Positions 7,547-16,687 of a DNA stretch of 64,000 nt are shown here, in pieces (the stretch's first letter is position 1; every line of letters starts with the position of its first letter). The notes below the pieces were generated by a model, which saw nothing but the letters and a program-made list of their open reading frames with translations, made no database searches and had not been told where the DNA came from. Both the position numbers and the translations under genes were made by a program. The DNA lies in NCBI RefSeq assembly GCF_009911645.1, contig NZ_QWKI01000001.1, positions 78,056-142,055 on the forward strand. The letters are read 5' to 3'. The DNA comes from Pseudoflavonifractor sp. 60 (GTDB lineage Bacteria; Bacillota; Clostridia; Oscillospirales; Oscillospiraceae).

Positions 7547-8627
7547 ATTTGGAAAACTGTTAAAGGTCTCCGTCTTCGGCCAGTCCCATGGGAAGGCCAT
7601 CGGCGTCAACATCGACGGCCTGCCCGCCGGGGAGGAGATCGACCTGAAGGAGCTCCAGCGCTTTCTGGACCGCCGCCGTCCGGGGAAAAGCCCCCTGTCT
7701 ACCGCCCGGAGTGAGGCCGATGTGCCGGAAATTTTGTCCGGGCTGGAGGGCGGCGTGACCTGCGGCGCCCCCCTGTGCGCCGTCATCCGCAACAGCGACC
7801 AGCACTCCAAGGATTACGCAGAGCTGGCCGACGCCCCCCGCCCCGGCCACGCCGACTACACCGCTTGGGTCAAGTGGAAGGGGCACGCCGATATGCGGGG
7901 GGGCGGACACTTTTCCGGCAGGCTCACTGCTCCCCTGTGCATTGCCGGGGGGATCGCCAAGCAGATTTTGGTCCGGCGGGGGGTCTATGTGGGGGCCCAC
8001 CTGTATTCGGTGGGGAATTATCTGGACGCGCCTCTTCCGGAGTATCCCACTCCGAAGCTGTTTGAGTCCGTCGCCGCAAAGCCCTTCCCGGTTTTGAACG
8101 ACAAGAACGGGGAACTCATGCAGAATCTCATTGAGAGGGCCAGACAGGAACTGGACTCGGTGGGGGGCATCGTTGAGTGCGCCGCCATTGGCCTGCCTGC
8201 CGGACTGGGCGACCCCATGTTTGATGGAATCGAAAACCGGCTGGCGGCGGCGCTGTTCGGCATCCCGGCGGTGAAAGGCGTGGAGTTTGGCAAGGGCTTT
8301 ACCGCCGCCTATCTCCACGGCTCACAGAATAACGATCCCTTTGCTGTGAGGGACGGCAGGATCGTGACCGAAACCAACCATGCCGGGGGAATTTTGGGGG
8401 GCATCACCACCGGAATGCCTATTGTCCTGCGGGCTGCCATAAAGCCCACACCGTCCATCGCCAGGGAGCAGCAGACGGTCAGCCTGTCCAGGCAGGAAAA
8501 CACCGAACTGCAAATTCACGGCCGCCACGACCCCTGTATCGCCCCCCGGGCCGTTCCGGTGGTGGAAGCCGTCACAGCCTGTGTGCTGTTAGATTTACTG
8601 TTGGAGGGAAACCATGGAACTTTCTGA
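7536..8627 (+). CDS. aroC: Chorismate synthase
   Basis: It makes chorismate from EPSP with reduced flavin. The 363 residues contain GQSHGKAIGV near the N-terminus, RPGHADY, RGGGHFSGR (the flavin/Arg loop), and a C-terminal GRHDPCIAPRAVPV, all family hallmarks. The ATG at 7536 overlaps the end of aroA and follows GGGAGGGG by 6 bases; a TTG immediately before it is an unlikely start. The gene overlaps pheA by 14 bases, indicating coupled translation. Confidence 0.95.
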   Translation: MSSEFGKLLKVSVFGQSHGKAIGVNIDGLPAGEEIDLKELQRFLDRRRPGKSPLSTARSEADVPEILSGLEGGVTCGAPLCAVIRNSDQHSKDYAELADAPRPGHADYTAWVKWKGHADMRGGGHFSGRLTAPLCIAGGIAKQILVRRGVYVGAHLYSVGNYLDAPLPEYPTPKLFESVAAKPFPVLNDKNGELMQNLIERARQELDSVGGIVECAAIGLPAGLGDPMFDGIENRLAAALFGIPAVKGVEFGKGFTAAYLHGSQNNDPFAVRDGRIVTETNHAGGILGGITTGMPIVLRAAIKPTPSIAREQQTVSLSRQENTELQIHGRHDPCIAPRAVPVVEAVTACVLLDLLLEGNHGTF

Positions 8628-9750
8628 AATTCGTACTAAGATCGACGCGGTAGATGACCAGCTCTTGACCCTCTTCCTGGAGCGCATGGCCCTGAGCGAG
8701 GAGGTGGCGTCCTACAAGCTCCAGCGCGGTCAGCCCATCCTCAACAAGCAGCGGGAGCGGGAGATTTTAGCAAAAGTCACCCAGCGCACCGGAGACAAGG
8801 AGCGCTACGCCTACCACCTGTTCTCGACCCTCTTCGAGCTGTCCCGTTCACGCCAGGCGGAGCTGATCTCCTCCCCCACCAAGGTGGGAGCCCGGGTGAA
8901 GGCCGCCCTGGCCTCCAACAGCGAGGTCTTCCCCCAGACCGGCACGGTGGCCTGTCAGGGCGTGGAGGGGGCCAACTCCCAGGTGGCCTGCGACCGGCTG
9001 TTCCCCCGTGGCAACCTGGTCTACGTAAAGAGCTTTGACGCGGTGGTGGCCGCCGTGGAGTCCGGCCTGTGTAAATTCGGTGTGCTGCCCATTGAGAACA
9101 GCTCCAACGGCTCCGTGCGCAAGGTGTACCAGTTGCTCCTGGAGCATGACCTGTCGGTGGTCCGGGCAACCCGCCTGTGCATCCGCCACGAGCTGCTGGC
9201 CCTGCCTGGCGTGAAGCTGGAGGAGATCACCGAAATCCATTCCCACGAGCAGGCCATTGGACAGTGCTCCCAGTTCCTGGGCGGACTGAAGGACGTGAAG
9301 GTGGTCCCCTGCGCCAACACCGCAATGGCCGCCAAGATGGTAGCGGAGCGGGGCAGCCGGAACGTGGCCGCTATCTCCTCCCACCCCTGCGCCACGCTGT
9401 ACGGCCTGGAGTGCATCAACGACCACATTCAGGACAGCGACAACAACTACACCCGCTTCCTCTGTGTGGCCAAGGAGCCGGTGATCTATGCCGGAGCAAA
9501 TAAAATCAGTCTGACCCTGGCCTTTGAGAACAGGCCCGGCGCGCTGTATGAGATCGTATCCAAGCTGGCCGCTATGGATATCAACATGACCAAGCTGGAA
9601 TCCTGCCCGGTGGCGGGAAGCGACTTTGAGTTCATCTTTTTCCTGGAGCTGGAGGCCTCCGTTAAGGCGTCCGGCGTGCTGTCCATGCTGGAGGAGATGG
9701 AACGCTGCTGCGCCCAGTTCCAATTTTTGGGCAACTACGCGGAGGTGTGA
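8614..9750 (+). CDS. pheA: Bifunctional chorismate mutase / prephenate dehydratase with ACT domain
   Basis: It converts chorismate to prephenate and then phenylpyruvate, the phenylalanine branch. Domains in order: AroQ chorismate mutase (about 1-85), prephenate dehydratase (about 107-285, with NNYTRFLC at 277-284 holding the catalytic TRF), and a regulatory ACT domain (about 298-375). The ACT motif that reads ESRP in characterised enzymes is ESCP here (329-332), which might change Phe binding. The start ATG follows TTGGAGGG inside the end of aroC. The mutase probably also supplies prephenate to TyrA, which has no mutase domain. Confidence 0.93.
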   Translation: MELSEIRTKIDAVDDQLLTLFLERMALSEEVASYKLQRGQPILNKQREREILAKVTQRTGDKERYAYHLFSTLFELSRSRQAELISSPTKVGARVKAALASNSEVFPQTGTVACQGVEGANSQVACDRLFPRGNLVYVKSFDAVVAAVESGLCKFGVLPIENSSNGSVRKVYQLLLEHDLSVVRATRLCIRHELLALPGVKLEEITEIHSHEQAIGQCSQFLGGLKDVKVVPCANTAMAAKMVAERGSRNVAAISSHPCATLYGLECINDHIQDSDNNYTRFLCVAKEPVIYAGANKISLTLAFENRPGALYEIVSKLAAMDINMTKLESCPVAGSDFEFIFFLELEASVKASGVLSMLEEMERCCAQFQFLGNYAEV

Positions 9751-9753
9751 CAA

Positions 9754-11016
9754 ATGGAAGAGAAAATTTACGGCCTTCTGGGCCGCAAGCTGGGACACAG
9801 CTGGTCCGTCCCCATCCACAAGTCCCTGGGATGTGACAGCTACCGCCTGATCGAGCTGGAGCCCGACGAGCTAGGGCCGTTCCTGGCTCAAAAGAACATC
9901 GGCGGTTTGAACGTCACCATCCCCTACAAGCGGGATGTGATGCCCTACTGCGACGTCATCGACGAGGGAGCCCAGGCCATCGGCAGTGTGAACACTCTGG
10001 TCCGGAAAGAGGACGGCAAGCTGTACGGCTACAACACCGACATCTATGGCTTTTTGTACATGGCACAGCGGGCCGGAATTTCCTTCGACAAGAAAAAGGT
10101 AATGGTGCTGGGCAGCGGCGGCGCCTCCCTCACCGTCCAGGCCGCCGCCCGGCAGGGGGGCGGCCGGGAGGTGGTGGTGGTCTCCCGAACCGGCCCCACC
10201 AACTATGGCAACCTGGAGCGCCACGACGATGCGGAGATTCTGGTCAACGCAACTCCGGTGGGGATGTGGCCCGACCTGGGCAGTCAGCCGGTGGACCTGA
10301 AGCGCCTGCCCGAGCTGGAGGCGGTCATGGACCTGATCTATAACCCGCCCCGCACCGACCTGCTGCTCCAGGCGGAAAAGCTGGGGCTGCGCCGGGCCGG
10401 AGGTCTGTCCATGCTGGTGAACCAAGCGGTGGTGGCGGAGGAGCGGTTTTTCAACCGGGAAATCTCCGACAGCGAGACCGAGCGTATCCTCAACGACTTA
10501 CAGCAGGAACGGGCCAATCTGGTTCTGGTGGGGATGCCGGGCTGCGGCAAGACCACTGTGGGCATGGAGCTGGCTCGCCTGTCCCATCGGCCCTTCGTGG
10601 ATCTGGACGACGAGATCGTTCGCCTGGCTGGCAAGTCCATTCCGGAAATCTTCCGGCGGCACGGCGAGCCCGCTTTCCGGGCCCTGGAGCGCAAGGTGCT
10701 GGCTGACGTGTGCAGCAAGAGCGGGCAAATCATCGCCACCGGCGGCGGTGCAATTCTTCGGAAAGACAACCGCATTGTGATGCGCCGCACCGGACGGGTC
10801 TACTTCATGCGCCGGGACCTGGACCAGCTGGCCGTCATCGGACGTCCTCTGTCAGTAAAGGGCACCATGAAGGAGATGTACCACTTCCGTCTGCCCCTGT
10901 ACACCGAGGTGGGCGATATCGCGGTGGACAACAACACCACGCCGGAGGAAACCGCCCAAAAAATCTGGGGAGATTTTTGCAAAAACTCCGGCAACGACTA
11001 CTTGATCCGGTTGTGA
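9754..11016 (+). CDS. Fused shikimate dehydrogenase - shikimate kinase
   Basis: The single 420-residue frame holds two enzymes. Residues 1 to about 240 are shikimate dehydrogenase: catalytic Lys59 in NVTIPYK, NTD at 94-96, and a dinucleotide loop GSGGAS (120-125). Residues about 250 to 420 are shikimate kinase: Walker A GMPGCGKTT (260-268), shikimate-binding DLDDEI (283-288) and GGG (330-332). It thus reduces 3-dehydroshikimate and phosphorylates the product. A linker of about 10 residues joins them with no internal stop. It starts 3 bases after pheA. The fusion is unusual enough to note but is known in some Clostridia. Confidence 0.93.
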   Translation: MEEKIYGLLGRKLGHSWSVPIHKSLGCDSYRLIELEPDELGPFLAQKNIGGLNVTIPYKRDVMPYCDVIDEGAQAIGSVNTLVRKEDGKLYGYNTDIYGFLYMAQRAGISFDKKKVMVLGSGGASLTVQAAARQGGGREVVVVSRTGPTNYGNLERHDDAEILVNATPVGMWPDLGSQPVDLKRLPELEAVMDLIYNPPRTDLLLQAEKLGLRRAGGLSMLVNQAVVAEERFFNREISDSETERILNDLQQERANLVLVGMPGCGKTTVGMELARLSHRPFVDLDDEIVRLAGKSIPEIFRRHGEPAFRALERKVLADVCSKSGQIIATGGGAILRKDNRIVMRRTGRVYFMRRDLDQLAVIGRPLSVKGTMKEMYHFRLPLYTEVGDIAVDNNTTPEETAQKIWGDFCKNSGNDYLIRL

Positions 11017-11052
11017 CCCGGACCGACAAAACGAAAAAGGAGATTACCGACT

Positions 11053-11832
11053 ATGGGAACGATCCGGACTGTAACGCTGCGTAATTTAGAGATTGGGGCT
11101 GGGGTGCCCAAAATCATTGTGCCCATTGTGGCAGAAACCGCCGAGGGAATTTTGGACAAGGCCCGTGAGATTATGGGCTACACCTTTGACTTCGTGGAGT
11201 GGCGGGTTGACTTCTACGAGGACGCGCTGGATACGCCCAAGCTGCTGTCAACCCTGAAAGCCCTGCGCACCATTTTGGGAGAAAAGCCCATTTTGGTCAC
11301 CGCCCGGACCAAGGCGGAGGGCGGCGCGCTGGACATTGACATGGACGTCTACACCGCCCTGAACACCGCCGTTGCCCAGTCCGGCGAAGCGGACATCATT
11401 GATGTGCAGATCTTTTCCGGCGACGAGACGGTGCGCAAAAACATCGACGCCATCCACGCCGCCGGCTGCCGGGTCGTTGGCTCCTACCACAGCTTCGAAG
11501 GCACTCCAGACAAGGCCGACCTGATCCAACGGATGTGCAAGGCTCAGGATATGGGGGCGGATATCCCCAAGGTGGCTGTCATGCCCCACACCCCCGCCGA
11601 TATTATAACCCTGCTGGACGCAACCCAGGAGATGCACAACAAATACGCAGACCGGCCCATCATCACCATGAGCATGGGCAGCGGGGTCATCAGCCGCCTC
11701 TGCGGAGAGTGCTTCGGCTCCGCCGCCACCTTCGGCATGATCGGCCAGGCCTCCGCCCCCGGACAAATCCCCACACAGCAGCTGACTGAGGTGCTGTCCA
11801 TCCTCCACCAGGCCCTGGTCCCCCAGGCCTGA
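11053..11832 (+). CDS. aroD: 3-dehydroquinate dehydratase, type I
   Basis: It dehydrates 3-dehydroquinate to 3-dehydroshikimate through a Schiff-base mechanism. The 259 residues show the type I active site: Glu49 and Arg51 in VEWRVD, His146 in GSYHSFEGTP, Schiff-base Lys173 in IPKVAVMP, and the later SRLCGECFGSAATF loop. AAGGAG lies about 10 bases upstream of the ATG. As last gene it completes all seven shikimate steps in one operon; a strong hairpin follows. Confidence 0.95.
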   Translation: MGTIRTVTLRNLEIGAGVPKIIVPIVAETAEGILDKAREIMGYTFDFVEWRVDFYEDALDTPKLLSTLKALRTILGEKPILVTARTKAEGGALDIDMDVYTALNTAVAQSGEADIIDVQIFSGDETVRKNIDAIHAAGCRVVGSYHSFEGTPDKADLIQRMCKAQDMGADIPKVAVMPHTPADIITLLDATQEMHNKYADRPIITMSMGSGVISRLCGECFGSAATFGMIGQASAPGQIPTQQLTEVLSILHQALVPQA

Positions 11833-11843
11833 GCGGCAAAAAA

Positions 11844-11892
11844 CGGAGTCAAAGTGGAAGAAAACGCCCCTTCCTCTTTGACTCCGCAATTT
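11844..11892. terminator. Bidirectional terminator between aroD and gltX
   Basis: An 11-bp perfect stem (11844-11854 with 11876-11886) with a 21-base loop; T runs follow on both strands, so it can end both convergent transcripts. Confidence 0.85.
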
Positions 11893-11899
11893 TTTGTCC

Positions 11900-13384
11900 T
11901 TACAGCTTGTCCAGCCCCAGCTTCAGCCGGCGCAAGGTCTCCTCCCTGCCCAGGATACGGCAGATCTCCACTGCGCCGCCGGGGGTCACCGCCTGACCGG
12001 CTGCGGCGATTCGTACCGGCCACATGAGGGTTGCATTCTTGACCTCCAACTGCTCCGCCAGGGCCACCAGCCCGCCGTGAATGGCATCCTGGGTCCACTC
12101 CGTCACACCCTCCAGCATGGGAATGGCCGCCTCCAGCATGGCCTTGGACACCTCCGGATTGGTTTTGGACTTCTTGTTGGTAAACAATTCCGTGCTGTAC
12201 TCGGGCAGCTCCTGGAAGAAGGCCACCTTCTCCGGGATGTCGGTGAGCTTCTCGCACCGGGCCTGGAGGAGGGCAGCAATCTCAAAAGCCGACAGGCGTT
12301 TATCCTTTACAGTGCTTCTGATATAGGGCTCCGCTGCCCTGGCAAACTCCTCAGGGGACATAGCACGAAGGTAAATTGCATTAAAGTGAATCAGCTTGTC
12401 AAGGTCAAAGATGGCGGGAGACTTGGACATACCCGCCAGGTCGAAAGCCTTTGCCAGCTCCTCCAGGGAAAAAACCTCTTGCTCAGCGATGTCCCCTCGG
12501 GGGGACCAGCCCAGCAGGGCCACATAGTTCAAGATGGCATCGGTGAGGAAGCCTTGGTCCTTCAAATCCTCATAGGAGGGGTCGCCGTGGCGTTTGGACA
12601 TTTTATTTTGGGCGTCCCGCATGACCGGGGAGCAGTGGACATAGGTGGGCACCTCCCAGCCAAAGCCCTGGTACAGCAGATTGTATTTGGGGGCGGAGGA
12701 CAGGTACTCGCTGCCCCGGACCACGTGGGTGATCCCCATCAGATGGTCGTCAATCACGTTGGCAAAGTTGTAGGTGGGCATTCCGTCCCGCTTGATGAGC
12801 ACCTGGTCGTCCAGGGTCTTGTTCTCCACAGTGATATCGCCGAAAATAGCGTCATGGAAGGTGGTGGTCCCCTCCCGGGGGATCTTCTGACGGATGACGT
12901 AGGGCTCTCCCCTGTCCACACGGGCCTGGGCCTCCTCCAGAGGAAGGGCACGGCAGGGGTCCTCTGCCCGGTTGAAGTCGCCAGCGTCCTCCTCGTTCTC
13001 TGTCTTCTCGCAGAAGCAGTAGTAGGCCTGGCCCTTCTCCACCAGCAGCCGGGCGTATTTTCCATAGGTGTCCCGCCGCTCCGACTGAATGTAGGGCGCC
13101 ACAGGCCCACCCACGTCGGGGCCCTCGTCGTGGTCCAGGCGGCACTCGGCCAGGGTTCGGTAGATGACCTCGGTGGCCCCTTCAATCAGACGGCCCTGGT
13201 CGGTGTCCTCAATGCGCAAAATGAAGGTCCCCCCGGCGTTCCGGGCAATCAGCCAGGTGTACAGCGCCGTGCGCAGATTGCCCACGTGCATATAGCCGGT
13301 GGGGGACGGTGCAAACCGGGTGCGCACCTTACCCCGGGGAATTTTGGCCTCCATCTCCTCAAAATACTTCATGTCTAAAGCCAT
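11900..13384 (-). CDS. gltX: Glutamyl-tRNA synthetase
   Basis: It charges tRNA-Glu (and possibly tRNA-Gln, for later amidation). The 494 residues have class I signatures: FAPSPTGYMHVGN near residue 25 (HIGH-type) and KMSKRHG around residue 260 (KMSKS-type), followed by a helical anticodon-binding domain. The ATG at 13384 is chosen because TGGAGGAGAG lies just upstream; 20 further codons in frame upstream have no ribosome site and would cover the promoter. It is convergent with the aro operon and divergent from the next gene. Confidence 0.95.
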   Translation of the reverse strand: MALDMKYFEEMEAKIPRGKVRTRFAPSPTGYMHVGNLRTALYTWLIARNAGGTFILRIEDTDQGRLIEGATEVIYRTLAECRLDHDEGPDVGGPVAPYIQSERRDTYGKYARLLVEKGQAYYCFCEKTENEEDAGDFNRAEDPCRALPLEEAQARVDRGEPYVIRQKIPREGTTTFHDAIFGDITVENKTLDDQVLIKRDGMPTYNFANVIDDHLMGITHVVRGSEYLSSAPKYNLLYQGFGWEVPTYVHCSPVMRDAQNKMSKRHGDPSYEDLKDQGFLTDAILNYVALLGWSPRGDIAEQEVFSLEELAKAFDLAGMSKSPAIFDLDKLIHFNAIYLRAMSPEEFARAAEPYIRSTVKDKRLSAFEIAALLQARCEKLTDIPEKVAFFQELPEYSTELFTNKKSKTNPEVSKAMLEAAIPMLEGVTEWTQDAIHGGLVALAEQLEVKNATLMWPVRIAAAGQAVTPGGAVEICRILGREETLRRLKLGLDKL

Positions 13385-13415
13385 GCTTCTCTCCTCCAGT
13401 ACAAAGGTTTTTATT

Positions 13416-13444
13416 ATTATAGTGAATTTTACGCCGTTTGGCAA
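13416..13444 (-). promoter_or_regulatory. gltX promoter
   Basis: Minus strand TTGCCA (13439-13444), 17 bases, TATAAT (13416-13421). Confidence 0.65.
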
Positions 13445-13451
13445 GTGCGGG

Positions 13452-13480
13452 TTGTCAAAATCTTCTCAATGTGGTATCAT
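13452..13480 (+). promoter_or_regulatory. Promoter of the 224-aa gene, back to back with gltX promoter
   Basis: TTGTCA (13452-13457), 17 bases, TATCAT (13475-13480) preceded by TGG. The two -35 boxes of the divergent genes are only 7 bases apart. Confidence 0.6.
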
Positions 13481-13515
13481 TGAACTACAGTTCTATTTGA
13501 GGGGAGGCGCCTCCC

Positions 13516-14190
13516 TTGCTTCTGATTCAAGAGATCGACCTCACTTGGGCCAAAAATGAGCGGGGCGGCAGCGGCGCTCAGGCACGCCGGCAATTCCCGG
13601 AAGCCTATCCAATGGACCCGCTGCCGGCGCAGACTGATGTGGCGGTGCAATACCTCGGCTTCTATCAGAAGGGAGAACATTTTTTGGACGCCGCGCAGGA
13701 GGCGCGCTGGTCTCTGGAGCGGTTCCTGCCCAAAATCGGCTTTACTCCGGCGCAAGTTCAACGGGAAATTCAGCAGCGGCTGTCCTGGATCAGGAATAAC
13801 CGGCTCCGAATCCTTCCCCGTATCAAGGATTTAAATCTGACCAACCTGTCCATCCGCCCTGTCCTGGAGGGCATTTCCGTCTCCTTCTTTTACGACAGCC
13901 AGCGCAGCGGAATGCCCTATCGCCGGGGACACAACCAGGACTTTCATAATCCGAACGCGCCTCTGTACGGCAAAGACTGCCTGAACGAGACCGCCTTTGT
14001 GCTGGCTCCAGGGCAGTATGGACGGATCATCTGGAACGAGCGCAAAACCGATTACGATGACAGAACATGGTATTATCAGCTGCACATCTGCAATTTGCTG
14101 CATCTCTCTGGGGAGACCCCGCTCCAGGAGGACATTTTTCTCTCCAGCGGGCCGGATTTTATATACAAGCAGCTTGCTGTTTTATATTAG
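13516..14190 (+). CDS. Conserved-type protein of unknown function (224 aa)
   Basis: No family recognised. The product is cytosolic, with an N-terminal charged segment, a central block rich in Arg and aromatic residues (for example FFYDSQRSGMPYRRGHNQDF, about 125-144) and a C-terminus rich in Tyr and Leu. The TTG start is accepted because GGGGAGG lies 8 bases upstream and the promoter is well placed; no ATG is available nearby. A 14-bp perfect palindrome (13502-13515) covers the ribosome site and the bases just before the start codon and could hide them in a hairpin. No terminator is obvious after it. Confidence 0.6.
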   Translation: MLLIQEIDLTWAKNERGGSGAQARRQFPEAYPMDPLPAQTDVAVQYLGFYQKGEHFLDAAQEARWSLERFLPKIGFTPAQVQREIQQRLSWIRNNRLRILPRIKDLNLTNLSIRPVLEGISVSFFYDSQRSGMPYRRGHNQDFHNPNAPLYGKDCLNETAFVLAPGQYGRIIWNERKTDYDDRTWYYQLHICNLLHLSGETPLQEDIFLSSGPDFIYKQLAVLY

Positions 14191-14309
14191 GCCCGATGCG
14201 GACATTGGCAAAATTTAATCTTCCATTCATTGCTTTTTGAGGCAAAAGCGTATAAACTAACAGCTACACTTTGGCATCCATCCATATGGAAAAGAGAGGA
14301 GACCTTATT

Positions 14310-16109
14310 TTGAAAAAACAACGGACTCGAAAACCCATGGGCCGCGCCGGCAGTCTGCTGGTCAGTCTGCTGATTACGGCGGCGGTGGGCTTTGCGTATT
14401 TCTATGTGTCCCTGCCCGCCATCAATCCCCAGTCCGGCGACTTCTACAGATTCCTGCTGCTGCTGTGCGTGGTGTACACCGTCTGTGTCTTTGTGCTGTC
14501 CGCAAAGCCCTTGGACCAGGGGGAATACTCCGTGGTACGCACCCCAAGGGAGAGGATTATGGAGTGGTTCCGGTTCGTCAAAAAGAGCTGCCTGCCAGTG
14601 CTGCTCCTCTTCGCAGCCATTGTTGCTGTGGCGGTTGTGGGCCAGATCATCTCCATGCCCATCTTCCGGGCCGCCGCCTACCGGGACCTGCTCACCGTCC
14701 AGACCGGCGACTTCGCCACCGACATCGCCGAAATCTCCTTCAGCGAAATCCCCACCCTGGACCGGGCCTCCGCCGAGTATCTGGGCGACCGGCAGATGGG
14801 TACTCTCAGCGACATGGTCAGCCAGTTTGAATATTCCGGCGACTCCACCCAGATCAACTACCAGGGTCGGCCGGTGCGGGTGGCCCCCATCGCCTACGCC
14901 GACCTGATTAAGTGGTTCACCAACCGGGCCAACGGCCTGCCCGCCTACGTGGTGGTGGACATGGTCACCCAGCAAGCCACCGTGACCCGGCTGAGCGAGG
15001 GGATGAAGTACTCCTTCTCCGAGCCGCTGAACCGGAACATTATGCGCCACCTCCGCTTCCAGTACCCCACCATGATGTTCGCAACCCCGGAGTTTGAAAT
15101 TGACGAAACGGGCCGTCCCTGGTGGATCGCCCCCCGGGTTGTGAAGCGCATCGGTCTCTTCGGCGGCACCGACATCCAGGGCGCGGTACTGGTGGACGCC
15201 ATTACCGGCGAGAGCACCTACCATGAGGAGGTCCCCAACTGGGTTGACACCCTCTATGTCCCTGAGCTCATCATGCAGCAGTACGACTTCCACGGCACCC
15301 TGGTCAACGGCTTTATCAACTCCATCCTGGGCCAGCGGGACGTGACCCAGACCACCAGCGGCTACAACTATATCGCCATGAACGACGACGTGTATATGTA
15401 TACCGGCGTCACCTCAGCCAACGCCGACCAGTCCAACCTGGGCTTCCTCCTCACCAACCAGCGCACCAAGGAGACTCACTTCTACACCGCCCCCGGAGCC
15501 ACCGAGGAGGCCGCCAAGCTCTCCGCCCAGGGCGTGGTCCAGGACCTGGGCTATATCGCCACTTTCCCCCTGCTGCTGAACATCGCCGGGGAACCCACCT
15601 ACTTCATCCCTCTGAAGGACGCCACCAATCTGGTGAAGACCTACGCTATGGTCAACGTGGCCCAGTATCAAATCGTGGCCACCGGCGATACCGTCTCTGC
15701 CTGTGAGCAGAAATATATCCAGATGCTGGCCGATAAGGGGGTCACCGTGGAAGAGCAGTTGCCTTATGAGCAGGTCAACGGAACCATCACCGAGATCCGC
15801 TCCGCTGTCATTGAGGGTACCACCAACTACTATGTCCGTCTGGAGGGCGACACATCAGAGGACGGATACTATGGATTCAGCGCCAGTGAAGTACCTTGGG
15901 CTATCCTGCTGAACGTGGGCGACAAGGTGACGATCAGCTACTACCCTGCGGCAGGCGGTATCTGTCAGCCCGCTTTTGAGGTGGAACGCCTCACCGCCGC
16001 CCCAGGTCAGGGAACCGCTCCTTTCCTCCCCAACAACGATTTCCAGGCCTCCCTGGACGCTCTCAACGGCCCTCCGGTGACCACCGGTACCGGCCTCCCC
16101 AATCCCTGA
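14310..16109 (+). CDS. Large membrane-anchored protein of unknown function
   Basis: The 599-residue product has three hydrophobic N-terminal helices (roughly residues 15-35, 45-65 and 95-120) followed by a long domain of about 450 residues, probably extracytoplasmic. That domain is rich in Tyr, Thr and Asn, and the last 30 residues are Pro/Gly/Thr rich. The TTG at 14310 is chosen because AGAGGAG lies 8 bases upstream; the earlier in-frame ATG at 14286 has no ribosome site. It is followed by a strong terminator and appears monocistronic or weakly linked to the preceding gene. I do not recognise the family; a cell-envelope role is only inferred from topology. Confidence 0.6.
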   Translation: MKKQRTRKPMGRAGSLLVSLLITAAVGFAYFYVSLPAINPQSGDFYRFLLLLCVVYTVCVFVLSAKPLDQGEYSVVRTPRERIMEWFRFVKKSCLPVLLLFAAIVAVAVVGQIISMPIFRAAAYRDLLTVQTGDFATDIAEISFSEIPTLDRASAEYLGDRQMGTLSDMVSQFEYSGDSTQINYQGRPVRVAPIAYADLIKWFTNRANGLPAYVVVDMVTQQATVTRLSEGMKYSFSEPLNRNIMRHLRFQYPTMMFATPEFEIDETGRPWWIAPRVVKRIGLFGGTDIQGAVLVDAITGESTYHEEVPNWVDTLYVPELIMQQYDFHGTLVNGFINSILGQRDVTQTTSGYNYIAMNDDVYMYTGVTSANADQSNLGFLLTNQRTKETHFYTAPGATEEAAKLSAQGVVQDLGYIATFPLLLNIAGEPTYFIPLKDATNLVKTYAMVNVAQYQIVATGDTVSACEQKYIQMLADKGVTVEEQLPYEQVNGTITEIRSAVIEGTTNYYVRLEGDTSEDGYYGFSASEVPWAILLNVGDKVTISYYPAAGGICQPAFEVERLTAAPGQGTAPFLPNNDFQASLDALNGPPVTTGTGLPNP

Positions 16110-16117
16110 TAAACACA

Positions 16118-16150
16118 GCAGGACCCTCCACCAAGCACGGAGGGTCCTGC
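16118..16150. terminator. Hairpin terminator between convergent genes
   Basis: A perfect 12-bp stem (16118-16129 with 16139-16150) with a 9-base loop. It contains the last bases of the GIY-YIG gene's stop region. T-rich sequence follows on the plus strand. Confidence 0.75.
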
Positions 16151-16398
16151 TATATTTGTTCCAGAATCAAACGCTCCTTCTGCTGCTTTGTCAGCTTTTT
16201 GAGGGCGTTCTCCCGTTTCAGAGCGGCAGACTTGTCGGGGACCGCCTCCTGATAGACCAGCTCCAGCGGCCCCCTCCCCCGGGTGTACTTGGCCCCCTTC
16301 CCTGCCCGGTGGGCGGCCAGACGGCGGGAAACATTGTCGGTGATTCCGGTATACAGGGTTCCGTCCCCACAGCGAAGGATGTAGACGTACCAAATCAT
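16150..16398 (-). CDS. GIY-YIG domain protein (YhbQ/UPF0213-like)
   Basis: The 82-residue protein is essentially one GIY-YIG nuclease module: WYVYILRCGDGTLYTGIT at 3-20 gives the two Y-I/Y-G strands, and a Lys/Arg-rich helix follows with RENALKKLTK. Stand-alone proteins of this size (YhbQ, UPF0213) are common in bacteria; a role in DNA repair or restriction is presumed but not settled. AGGA lies 8 bases upstream of the ATG. It is convergent with the membrane protein gene. Confidence 0.85.
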   Translation of the reverse strand: MIWYVYILRCGDGTLYTGITDNVSRRLAAHRAGKGAKYTRGRGPLELVYQEAVPDKSAALKRENALKKLTKQQKERLILEQI

Positions 16399-16687
16399 AT
16401 CAAATTCCTATGTCCTCCCCACCGCTGAGATGAAAACGCAGCCCGTCCAAATCTCTGTAGGAAGTGTACTCTGCTGCACAAAGCTTGGGATAATCGCCGT
16501 TTAGTTCTCACTAGAGGTGTCAATTCCTCGTCCATCAAGATGCGGCAGCAGCCGACGATGGAAAGGTGTTGGACCCTGCTCCTCTATCGGGCCAAGGCGC
16601 TCTCTCTGCCCTGCTTTTACAGAAAGCATTGTACTACCACCGCTGTCCAAAATCAACCCAAATAAATGGCGACAGGGCCCCTCCGCG
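16399..16687. other. Intergenic stretch, at most a 42-codon minus-strand ORF
   Basis: No recognisable gene. On the minus strand an ATG at 16629 preceded by GGTGG opens 42 codons ending at 16501; the product is Arg/Pro rich and resembles nothing I know. It may be a gene remnant. No terminator with a T run is seen for the long minus operon that ends at 16688. Confidence 0.3.

Noticed and set aside
16501..16629. 42-codon minus-strand ORF
   Set aside because: Weak ribosome site, no promoter and no known relatives; mentioned only as part of the intergenic stretch.
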